From Anisakis pegreffii (lineage: Eukaryota > Nematoda > Chromadorea > Rhabditida > Anisakidae): 64,000 nucleotides of DNA. This document shows, in pieces, positions 12,801-23,500 of the stretch. Under the pieces are notes generated by a model. The model was not told the DNA's origin and searched no databases. It worked only from the letters and a program-made list of their open reading frames with translations. The number at the start of each line of letters is the position of its first letter. Position 1 is the stretch's first letter. The DNA is taken from the NCBI GenBank assembly GCA_035041965.1, contig JAPYMA010001474.1, positions 1-64,000 on the forward strand, in the 5' to 3' direction. The position numbers and the translations under genes were made by a program.

Positions 12801-15800
12801 ATAACCTGAAATATCTTTTAAAGGTGAAATTATCAGTTCATTTTCAATGAGGTGAGCCTGCTCTTGATTCAGCACGTTTTTTTCATTGTGCAGTTAAGAA
12901 CGGCCTACCCATCGGTATATGGCTCGCTATGTTCCAAATGCATATTGGCCCTGACGGTGTGTTGCGACTGTCGAATGACGGACACTTCGAAAGTGGCTTT
13001 ATAGATGGGTTCATCAAAACATGGCAACATCTTGCGCGCGTGCGTTGGCTCGAATTGTGTTAAAGCTGATATTCTTCAATTTCAAAATGTAATTATCATT
13101 TAGGAGTTTATATTCAAGCTGAACATTTGTTGTGGTACAATAATGAAAAGGAATCGACGTATCTTTTACGCTCAATCCATTCCTGGAAACTTAGGCTTTA
13201 TGTGTGTTTACACACTGCATCGGATGCAATTCTTTGATTTCCTTGATATTTTGTTTGTGACGTTTGAAACTGATGTATTTTACATACATTTGTTTACCGT
13301 CCTCTGAGACATGAACATTTTTGTAGAGGGCTGAAAGATCATTCTGGATGTGGCCATCATAATCGATTGCCAAGCTCACGTTATCTTTCTCGTTTAACTG
13401 GCGATCAACTACCTCGAAAGCCCACTGCCCTAACCGTTCGCATTCACTCTGCAACTAGATTCACTGTCAATTCATCTCTCTTATTCACTCCTTCGATCCA
13501 AATCCATTTCTCTGATAAGATGTAATTAATGAATTCCAATCGTCATTTTTATCGTCCTTTGTTTATGGCCAACCTTTCCACGTGAATAAATCATTCTGAT
13601 TTTCATTGTTATTTGCAGAATGTGTAAATTTCAATGGAATTTCTTTCACTGATATCTTGCTTGTAATAGAATTTCAGAATAATTTCTTTACGTGGTATGC
13701 TGGAACGGGTAATCCATTAGCTTGTATTTCATATGACGTAAGATGGAGTTGAAGAGCATGCAGTATGATGTAGTTTGTTGGATTCACTATCTAAAAAAAA
13801 CACACACATATTCCAAACAGGATGTTCATTCGAATGAGGAATAGAAGGCGTGACTTCACAAAGTGGGCGTAACCCGCAGTTGTTCAAACCTCGCATGGTT
13901 AAGTTTTTTAATAGCACCGAGATGAGAGGGGCCTCTCATGCCCAGCTTTATGCATTGCACTATGCACTCGCAATACGAGAATTTTCATTAAAATTTCAAC
14001 ATATGCTGATATTTCTAAATGTAACAGGAATGAAACATCATTCCGTCATCAAGCTTTCGGGTGGCGTGCACTGTAGAGCGACAACACGATGAATAAGTTT
14101 TGTATTCAGGTACTCGTAAAAGTTCTTGGTTATTGCTGTGTTTTGTGTGTGCTATTGGAAGACAACGATGAAGATGATACTGGTGAATGTGATAATTATG
14201 TTTCATCAGACGATGACAATGAATTGAAAAAAATTCTATTCGATGCTGATTTCGAGCCAATTGAAAATATAGTTCAAGATGTGCCTAATGCAAATGTTCT
14301 ACACTTCGAAATCGAAGAATGATGCAGCAATGTGGTTTGCACAAATCAGGTGTGATCGCAGAAGGGCACATAACGTAATGAAGGAAAAAAATTGGCCGGT
14401 TCATTGAATCAGACAGCAGCTGTTTGCATGCTTACATTGTTTTCTTATTGTTTGTCACTGGCGCTTTCTTGTTTCGAACTCAATTCGCAGTTCCGTATGA
14501 ACGATGATAATAAAATTATGTTCTACTGTCCATACTACAATAGCCACCTGTTTGTACACCTTGATACGGTTGATTCACTGTTCTGCTGTATCTTTCGAAA
14601 GGATCAAACAAGTTAGAATTCCTACAATTATTTTCGTCTTGCAGGCTTAAAAACACCTCAACAATAACACAGTCGCAGCCGGGCCTGAGAGGCCGAGTTC
14701 TTCTCCGGTGTTATAAAGTGCTGTAAGTAATTCGGAAAGAACAGTTTTCTAATTGAGCCTCTCAGGCCTATCCGTCATGCGAGGGTTAGAAAGGCGAAAA
14801 TCTTTTGGGGAGGGGATTCCCTTTAATTCATCCCTGGATAGGAATTCGATCAGAAAGATGCTTGGAACAATCCCGTTTTCGTTAAATCAACGCACTGAAT
14901 AAATGAGTATGATCAACGATTCATTATATTTAATTATGTTCTGATCATCAAACAAATTGCACAGACAAACACGAAAGAAGGACTGGCTGCGGCTTATCTG
15001 TTTGCATAGAAACAGGTGGTATACAAGATGAGTAGAAGCATGAGATTGCCATCACAGCAGCAAAATGAAAACCTTTAGTTGAATAACGATAGAGCCACTG
15101 AAAGTCAGTGTGGTCAAATTCGGTCGAAGTAAGAGTTTATAGGTGAGAGGTCGGATATTGTCTGGAATTCGGATTGCTTGCCAAGGATGTGATGGATCAC
15201 ATTCTTCAATCAAGTGATGATGATCTTCGAATAGGTTATTTGTTTCGCTCTGCGATTCTTTAAGTGGCTGCAACTTATTGGCTTTCAACTAGAATATTCA
15301 TTGCACAGCGATTGATGCTTTAAAGCATTCAAAACTCATGTGATTCCTTTCAAAACGCATTTCATTTTTAATCGATTCAGATCATTCACTTATACTCCAG
15401 CTAGACGATACTATCGAAAATAAAAATGTGATTAAAGAAAATGGAGAGGGCGAGAGAGAAAGATGAATGAGGATACTAAGAAGAACATAAATTTAAAAGT
15501 GAGTAGAATATAAATAAAAGGGGGTAGAATCGAATGGAATGAACGAAAAAAAAGAACGCTCGATAAGAAAAAAAAGAACGAAGCGAGCAGCTAAATGAAT
15601 GATTGAATAAAATCTATTACCTGTTCGGATGAGATAAGTTCGTCGGATTGGCACTGATTCGTAATGATGAAATGTGGTAAAAGAAATAATCCAATGAAAC
15701 AACAAATAATCGTCGTGATCAATATACCGGCCGTGAACGTACAAAAAGGCAAGACACGACTGATCTGTCTGGATGTTGCCGATGCTGGCTGCGATGTCCA

Positions 15801-15836
15801 TTTGCCTCCTACTAATTTGTTTCTTTCGATCCTCAC
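6878..15836 (-). CDS. Membrane-anchored M1 zinc aminopeptidase (APN/gluzincin family)
   Basis: Removes N-terminal residues from peptides; family members are type II ectoenzymes. Exons: 15836-15621, 15288-15073, 13790-13692, 13454-13298, 13065-12909, 12805-12685, 12238-12118, 12023-11869, 11430-11320, 10885-10751, 10605-10419, 10390-10278, 10130-10004, 9898-9771, 9581-9501, 9243-9115, 9014-8839, 8200-8033, 7886-7746, 7543-7435, 7009-6878. Phases agree throughout and give about 990 residues, normal for the family. Exon 1 encodes a short cytoplasmic tail and one membrane anchor ([19 protein letters not shown]). Numbering from 15836, GAMEN is 373-377, HEYAH 409-413, the third zinc ligand E432 (LNEGFAN) and the catalytic Tyr494 (DAISYQ). 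The ERAP1_C-like helical domain runs to the stop. Odd points: exon 1 has no ATG in frame (TGA just upstream), so a start exon is missing, and exons 11 and 12 are only 28 nt apart. Confidence 0.93.
7051..7122. repeat. 12-bp inverted repeat in last aminopeptidase intron
   Basis: GGACAACCAGCA at 7051-7062 is exactly repeated as its reverse complement at 7111-7122 with a 48-bp spacer. It lies in the intron between the last two coding exons. It could be a small foldback element or a hairpin in the pre-mRNA; nothing further identifies it. Confidence 0.4.
11869..12023 (-). other. Aminopeptidase exon with substrate (GAMEN) and zinc (HEYAH) motifs
   Basis: This exon carries the exopeptidase GAMEN motif that binds the substrate N-terminus and the HExxH helix with two zinc-binding histidines and the catalytic glutamate. 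The acceptor is CTGCAG at its upstream edge and the donor GTTTGT follows the codons for HQ. The next exon (11430-11320) continues directly with WFGNLVT and the third zinc ligand in NEGF, with the canonical 18 residues between the second His and this Glu. All catalytic residues are intact, so the enzyme is predicted active. Confidence 0.92.
13889..14785. mobile_element. Decayed DNA transposon with terminal inverted repeats, possibly piggyBac-like
   Basis: The left end begins CCTCGCATGG (13889) and the right end is CATGCGAGGG (14785), an imperfect terminal inverted repeat about 900 bp apart. Both ends have a subterminal palindrome (AGGGGCCTCTCATGCCC near the left, GGGCCTGAGAGGCC near the right). 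Terminal CCC/GGG and a TTAA-like flank (TCAA left, TTAG right) suggest piggyBac. A plus-strand ORF at 14089-14322 encodes an acidic stretch ([11 protein letters not shown]), a feature also found in piggyBac transposase N-termini, but no catalytic core is seen. It sits in an aminopeptidase intron. The family assignment is inference. Confidence 0.4.
15621..15836 (-). other. Aminopeptidase membrane-anchor exon, start codon not located
   Basis: The frame encodes a basic cytoplasmic stretch, about 25 hydrophobic residues, then a luminal stalk ending SDELISSEQ at donor GTAATA. This is the layout of a type II signal anchor. The frame opens just after a TGA and has no ATG before the anchor. A TTGTGAG acceptor (exon from about 15831) would join it to an upstream coding exon, which I could not find in the next few kilobases. 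Confidence 0.7.
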
Positions 15837-17065
15837 AACTCACCATCCACATTTCAGTTAATTAATACAATCCTAAGCTATAAAAACCCTATTTCATCTG
15901 TAAGTCTTCTTGCTCATAACTTAGCATATCATTGCATCTAACTATAAATCCGTTCTTATACCATCATCCTTTATCATGAGATCTTTAGACTAGGTTTACT
16001 TTTTGGTTCATTGAGGTAATGCAATGATCAGTTATCATGAAGCAAAAACACCATCCTGAGGTCAATAGATCACAGTCATGTTGCTCATTACACACTGAGA
16101 ATGAAAATAAAACAGGTACTTGCCTATCTCCTCTTCTGCATCACGACGTGATTCGTCCTGTAAAAGTTTCACCGTGGTCGGAGTCGTCATCGTTGAAGAT
16201 CGTTCTCAAAGGCTCAACTAACTCTGAGATTTCATTCAACTCAATATGGATTCGATTAGGGAAATCCAGAAATAACTACACGAATATAATAGACTATCCT
16301 ACCACAGTATTTGTCAAGATGTAAAATTAAGTAAATATCATTGGTACAAAATATTGGTTTTGAGAGTATAGATTGTAAGTTTTTTGTTTACTTCGTATCG
16401 TTTGCATTTATTAATACATCATATAACAGCATACTCGATCTCAACTTCAATTGTTTTCATATTCATATCTTAGAACACTGAAATTGGATCACTGTAAACA
16501 TTCGAGTGTTTTCAATTCATCTGGCATAAGCAAACTCATCTCTGAATTCCCAAAAGTTTATTCAACGATTAAGCTTGTTCTCTCCATCGTTAACTTAATC
16601 GAATGATATTTATTGCTTTGTTGAGAGTGTTCAGAATCATTTGGCTGATGGTGACGCAACATGTTGGATGCATTGCAACATCAAAGTAAATTAGTTTGTA
16701 GAGGTAAACATTGTAAAATTTTCACGGATGACGACAGTTGCATCAGTGCTATAAGATGATATTTTGCATTTAGGTGATGATTGCTCAATCAAAGTGTAAT
16801 TTAAAACTGATATAACTCGACAATCAGGTAATTTTTGCAGCCCATCAAGAAAATAAAACAGCAAAAAGTTGCTCGTACATAGATGCAGTAACCACAAGGG
16901 CAATAGAAAGAAGTGAATAACTCATAGCGATGCTCTTCTACTTTAGTTGGCTCATCAACTGCAGATCATTTCATCAAGTACAAAAGTTATTAATGATTAC
17001 GCAGATGTAACTAATAACATGTTCATGAATAGAATATTATTCGCAATACCAATAATAAATACAAC

Positions 17066-17640
17066 GGAATCTCGGTTTACAACCAATTCAGATGGATGGA
17101 GATCAAAACTTTCCGCTTCGTTTTAAGACCATATTCGATCATACTTGTGCAATTTCTCGTCATACTATTCAAAAAAAAAATCAGACGCACGAGATGACTC
17201 ATGAAAGGACTTTTCAATATTTTTGCAGCACAGCGAATAGCATTCACTTAGTATTGCATTTTTGGCAGTTCAGTGCAATGAGCTTTCCAATTTCAGTTAC
17301 TTAAAGTGGTACTTTTTTATGGTAATGCGAGAAAAGTGTGTTCGTGAAAGGATACTTGAAGGGACTGGTTTGTTCTTAAGAAATCTAGGGTTGGAAGTGG
17401 TTGCTTCATCAGAAGGATCATCACTGAAGGACGAGTCACAGCCAGGTTCTAGCGTTCGTTGACGACAGATTTTCAGAAATGCTTACGACTAACTGTAAGA
17501 CAACTTCTCGGAGCATTTTCCCACAAATTACAAATGAGGACGACTGCAGTACCGGTCAAACATCTTATTCTCACTTCTTGATGATACCCCGAACTCTAGG
17601 AGTAGTCTGTCATCAAACTATTTATATTCAATAAAAATTT
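17066..17640. mobile_element. Decayed Tigger/pogo-like element copy
   Basis: It starts with GGAATCTCGGTTTACAACC, resembling the CAGTGGAACCTCGGTTTACGAA-type end of pogo/Tigger elements. From about 17445 to 17610 it shares aligned blocks with 24902-25060 (the words CCAGGTTCTAG, CATTTTCC, CAAACAT, TCTGTCAT in the same order). A short plus-strand frame at 17262-17462 ends in an acidic/serine segment (GSSLKDESQPGSSVR), but the coding region is broken. Copy boundaries are approximate. Confidence 0.4.
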
Positions 17641-18662
17641 ACACATTGGCTGAAACTAATTAATTCATTTTTCATTGATTACTGTGGAAAATTACGTTTC
17701 GGTTCATGGTAAAACTGGTTCACGAATAAAGTTAGAACAAACTGTGTTCGAAACGCGATGTAAAGAATAAGGTACCAACCGTAAGTACAACATCAACAAA
17801 TGAACCAGTGAACTGATGACGGGAAGCTTGAATATGTGACGAATTGATTGCACTGAGTAAAAAATGGAATCTTAGAAAAAAGCCGTAAAATAAACGAGCA
17901 GACGAGAAAAATGTTGGCTTATAGACGCATAGGATAATCCTAATTGAGGATCGTTATATGAACATGCTCTGGTTCGTTTGCACACAACCATCAAACAAAC
18001 TGTCATAAGCTAGAAAGTAAACACAACGACCCGATTCACATTCACAGCTGCTCTCAAAATTCATAATACGCTCGTACTAGAACAAATTTTCGCGTTTGCA
18101 TCTCAATTACCATTCATATCATTATTATCAATCATCCATGTCAAACCAGTGCGTCACAAACGTACTGTAATTCTATCTTAGCATACTTCTTGTTATTATT
18201 CAGCACGTGAATTACTCAGCAAGTATATAGTGGTGATGCACAAAGCACGCATTCCTGAAATACCGATCCATTCGGGTTCATATTCGTTGCTTTTCTTTCA
18301 TATGCATTAGGGGACAAATTCTTATATGGAAAAAAATGATACTCTGGAAAGTGCAAGTCCCAATTCAGAACAATATGTCTTTTGGCCCAATAACAAACTC
18401 CATGAAAGCTCGCTTAAAAATCTGCTTGGAAGATCATTGGGTTAAATTTTTTCGCTTTAGGCGTTGAAGCTCACGGAGGGTCTGACCCACTAAAATGGTG
18501 CACAAAGTCGCAACATAAACGAGGATCAGTGATGCCTAAACTCCGGAGCCAACAAATTTTTTTTTTGCCTCACTCAAAAAAAAATCAGCTGAGAAGAAAA
18601 TTAGCAACATTCAATAGCCACGTAGCTAAGACCTGTACAGTAGTTTTTTCTGGATTCAGATT

Positions 18663-18790
18663 GCTTCGGAGCTGGAGCTGGAGCATAGCAAAGTAAACTT
18701 CGAGAACTGGAACTAAGATTTTGGGAATGGGGAGCCGGAGTTATAGTTGGACACCAAATTGTTGAAAATGCGGAACTGAAGCTGTAGGCG
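18663..18790. repeat. Degenerate GGAGCY hexamer repeat, cluster 1
   Basis: The words GGAGCTGGAGCTGGAG and GGAGCCGGAG, with diverged versions such as GAACTGGAACT, repeat with about 6-bp periodicity. This is a decayed tandem hexanucleotide array in otherwise AT-rich DNA. Confidence 0.6.
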
Positions 18791-19275
18791 AAGTCGAAAA
18801 ATGGGCCACAATAGATTGTAATTTTGGAAATTGGTGAAACTCCAAGTGTGAGAGAACTTTTGTCAGCCGGACTGTTGATTACTCATAAGAGTGATGCAAG
18901 CATCATTCGTAGTTCATTGAAGACATGGACAAGGTCACGGAAGTTATATCACTTCAGCAAACAGTACTTCGTCATCAGGTTGAAAGGAGTGAGCAATGGA
19001 CGCATCTCTCCGCACTTCACCCTAGAATTCGAGCGAGTACCACATTTTGCGGGATCCGTTTTCAGTTCTGCTCCAGCACGTACGCATTTTTATCATATAA
19101 TAGTATCACTTATCCCTCAGAAATGTCGACTATGTAGTCACAATTTTGGCCATTGTTACGCTTGGTTTTCATGTTTGAAATAGTTAAGTTGTGAGCTTTT
19201 ATTAGCCTTGTGTTGAAAGGTTGTAGCCTTGTGTTATTTGTTCATCTATGTGCTCTTGTGCATTGCGAATATTAG

Positions 19276-19495
19276 AGTTGGAGCAGAGCTGCAGTTGGAG
19301 CCGAAAACAATAGCCGGGAATTAAAAAATTTAGTTTCGGAGGCGGGGTCGGGGCCGAACTTCTGAAACAGTGGGAGCCGGAGCTGGAGCAGATCTTTTAA
19401 AAGCGCGCAGCTGGAGCTAGAGCTGAAGCCGAGAATTGAAATATGCGGAGTTGGAGCCGGAGCGGGAATTTTAAAAATGAGGGGCCGGAGCTGGC
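19276..19495. repeat. Degenerate GGAGCY hexamer repeat, cluster 2
   Basis: This has the same repeat words as the cluster 500 bp to the left (GGAGCCGGAGCTGGAGC and variants), in the same orientation, interrupted by AATTTTAAAA-type spacers. The two clusters may have been one array split by insertion of the roughly 480-bp segment between them. Confidence 0.6.
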
Positions 19496-20572
19496 AAGCC
19501 AAAGCGATGTAGCAGACCAAGCTATCTAAATTTTTAAATGATACATCGCTGTCAGCAATCTTCACATTTTTCCATCAGTTTTATTGAGATCGAGGTTTTG
19601 AGTACGACATTCCGGCTCCCTGTCTTCTTCTGTTTCCATGAAATGAAAGTAAAAGTGACCATTTACGAATAAAGAGTGAACATGTACAACCATACCTACT
19701 CGAGTATATGATGTATGAGAAAGTTTTTGAAGAAATGGAGGTTTTCAATCTGAGCCGGCGTGATTTATTCATAACTTCATCAAATATATGCAACATAAAC
19801 AATTTACAGCAGAAGCACAGCAAAAACAAAAACAGTAACTATGGCTTAGTAGTTGACCCTGATGACAAAACCTTTCGGAGGTTCATCACAAAACACTTAG
19901 CTTCAGCAATGACGGTTTAGACATCAAAGATAATAGCGTGTTAGCAATCCTCCTCCACGTTTCAGTAGAAAGGATTGTCTGAATCTTAATCTCATCTTTA
20001 AAAATCTATCATCTTAGTAACCAGTAACGCATTCACGTAGAAGCAGCCTTCCTAATGTCATGACTAACAATTCAATGAGTTTGGAACGTTTGAAAAATTA
20101 TTCACTTCTTCAGTGCACAATCAATTATCTATCTGAAACTTCGTTTCATTTCAATCCCATTGAAATACTTCGTATAAGAATGCAATCGCCCAACAAAACG
20201 TTATCCCCACTCATGACAACTGCAACAACTCACTAACAAATCGCTCAAAAACAAATCATTTCTTAAAAATTCAACTACCACATCAACAAGCGCAACAAAA
20301 TATTGACTTTTTAAACAACATACGCATATCTAATGTTTCTTATCAGCATCACCATCATTCGTACATAAATTCTATTATAACTTCAACAAAAACAAACAAA
20401 CAAATATGTGCAACATATAAATAATAACTACACTCAAAAACATTCCCTATAAAAGCAAGCATTTACATTCCATCAAGATATTATTACGAAGAAGCAGACA
20501 AATCAATTAATCAGTTCATCATATTTGTACATGTCAAATCAAATCGAGCAACAAAATCCATCGAATATCTTA

Positions 20573-23500
20573 TTAACATAGCGGTCGTTGTTCAGAATGC
20601 CTGTTGATGGGATATGCACTAGCTGCTGTTGCCGTCGTGGCTGGTAGGGATGCGTGCTGAGATTGGGAAATATGTGGCAGAGCTGGTTGGTATCCATGTT
20701 TATCAACGAGTAATGACCGATTCAGATTGAAGAGATTATAAAATATCTGGAATAAACAACCACCAGACGCTAATAAACCCAACAAAGGATCAGCTAATAA
20801 CTTCATTGCTGTTATCATATTCCACGCATTTGCCGATGCCGATGTTGATGGTGATAAGACGTACTGTAATGAACTAAGCAACAGGAAGGCAGCCGCCATC
20901 GGATAAATACTGCCCAGCAAGCCAGACAGAGCCACAGAATGATCGTTGGCTGGTGCGGAACCTGCAATTTGATCATAATCGTAGTTGACTATTCAATAAT
21001 TAAAGTAAACTTTACGTTGTTTCTAGGTTGAATATATTCAAATATTTAATATCAAACATTCAAATAAATCATGACTGATAAAGAAGTGACGTACCGATGA
21101 GTGCTAAACATCCGAAAAACAGTGGAACAATACAGCACAACAATAAAATGAGTTCACGTAACGAAACGAAAATGGCTTCAATGAAACGATTTCCACCTCC
21201 AACCAGGCAGATACCCGAGAGAGGATCAGCGTGAACAGACTGAGCCATTAAAGCTAACATAACCAAACCCAGCGGAATGCCCCACACCATCACATGTATT
21301 CGTAGTACGATGCTGTCCTAAAATATTACTACTGATTCAACTACTGAATGCGTTCTCAACTGAATATTACTACTGAATGCGTTCTCAAGCACTACCAAAG
21401 AAACTGGCATCAACATATTCATCAACTGTATGGATAATGGACCATTCATTAGTTCACTTAACGGCAAAACGAACAAACTATTATTGTGAATGTTAGCAAA
21501 AAGAAAAGTACCGAATTCTGTTGATTGCTGTGATTCCTTTGCGTGGCATAATTATTCCACGTACAACATAAAACGAACCACCACAACCTCCCGGTTGTAC
21601 CAAAATAATATAACAATATTGCTGTGGTTGTACACGGAATGTGTTGCACACCAGCCACAACGAATATCGACTTGGATGTATAATGAACACAAGAAATCTT
21701 AAATTGACGCACTTTTTCATTTTGAACTCGTAAATTTCATTCGATTCGCTATTCAAACTAATCTTAATGAACTAAATCTAATTGTAAGAATAGTTGTTTT
21801 TGGATGTATAATGAACACAAGAAATGTTTATGAATATCATTTGATTGCTAGAAGTTATTCGATTCGAAGAAGAAGATACACAAACCCGTTCACGATAAAG
21901 AAGTGAGCAGAGATAAACAACTGCAGAAAGCGCAAATGAAAGCGAACAAAACAAAAGTGACAATTCGGGTACAGCGACTAAGCACTGTCGCTTCGTACAG
22001 ATGGTTAATAAACAAACACACGAAAGTGATGCGCACACTGATGACATTATGAACAACGTTGTACTTGCACATTCACGATCGTCCTTTAAACGAATTTAGA
22101 TTTAGTTTTATTTGAATGAGCATCTTATCAATTTCCCTTTCGAGACGAACGATTTCACTCTCCTTTCATCAGCAACATAATCAACTCAGTCAAATATACT
22201 AAAATGAAGATCAAGAAGATATACACACTTGATTATAGCCATGGCTCGAATGACATAACGGCACGCACTGCGCCGTTCGATTCATGTAGATTGTATTCGG
22301 TTGAGTACATCTAACCGCAGTTGCCGAATAGACGTTTGATGATTCCAGTTCGGCTTCTTCATTTGCCGATGCAGCACTCTCATCTGATGCTGGTCCTTTC
22401 ATGCACATTGCATCGTGATTATTTTCTAGAAATTATTGAGTGCTGAAAATGTGATGGGAACGGATAGCCCTGGTACACATATACCTACGTATCTATAATG
22501 ATATCAAATCAACGTAACCGACCATTCATAAACTGCATAAGTCTAAACTGTATAAGTGATTAGTTACCCGGAGGAAATTTGGAGCAATTCATTGACACTG
22601 GCCATGAGAAGCCGAACTCCTTCAGTAAAGGCTCACACTTCATTTGAACGCGTTCACATAGCGGTCGACAAGGACCGATTGCAATTGGTACCTTGAATTT
22701 AGGTTAGAACTTGTGAATGATCAGTAAATAATTTACAGATATGTAATTATTTATCAGTTAAATCTTTACAGATAGGTAAAGATTCGAATGAATGAAGTAT
22801 GAAAGACCTAGGTATATAGTTGCATATACACATACCATTTCATTGGAAATAAACAACGCATATATCACTTTCAATATATCCCTAGAAAACTTTCACCCGC
22901 TCATAAATTCAACGTGCTTTATTGTAGAGCACCGATCTTACAAGGCTAATCTGGGGGAAGTTCGGAGTAACTGAGAGTTCGGCAAACTAATATTTTGTGC
23001 AATTATTATGATTTGATGGAACGCCATTGTGACGGTCTTTTCTACTTGGATATCTAAAGTCGGTTCGCTCACGGCAACACTCTTTTTTCTCTTATTTTCT
23101 GAGTATTTTTAGTTTGTCTAGACTTGAACAAAAGTCAATTTTTAGTAGTCACGAGTATTCTATAAATCCTTTAAGGCATAGGCTGACATCTCGTGAACAA
23201 CAGGAACTGACTGAGTTCGTTGGTACGACAGAAAAGATCATTGGTTTGGTGCGAAGAGAGCGAGTATTTTACAGTTCCTTCATTATTATTGTTCAGTTGC
23301 ATTGAAAAGTTTTGATAAGTTTCTTAATTACTGCATCTATTGGGATTTTCGGATCGTAAATGAATTTTTTGAACGAAGCAACTAGCCATTTGTGATAAAT
23401 GTATACTGCGCTGTTGTGGATGTATTATAATTCTAGATTGAAAATTATTGTTTCATATTTATGAATGAGATACTAAAACATGTTGTTGCTTTCAACCGTC

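Larger units (their letters stand above)
15862..20572. other. Intergenic region with repeats, no supported gene
   Basis: No exon chain could be built between the aminopeptidase and Frizzled genes. Open frames at 16691-16903 (minus) and 18824-19183 (plus) lack recognisable motifs and consistent splice sites. The region holds a decayed transposon copy (about 17.07-17.64 kb) and two GGAGCY-type degenerate repeats. Any upstream start exon of the aminopeptidase would be expected here. Confidence 0.45.

Noticed and set aside
18824..19183. 119-codon plus-strand ORF as a gene
   Set aside because: Starts and ends between hexamer repeats, has no recognisable motif, and a second frame over the same bases is equally open.
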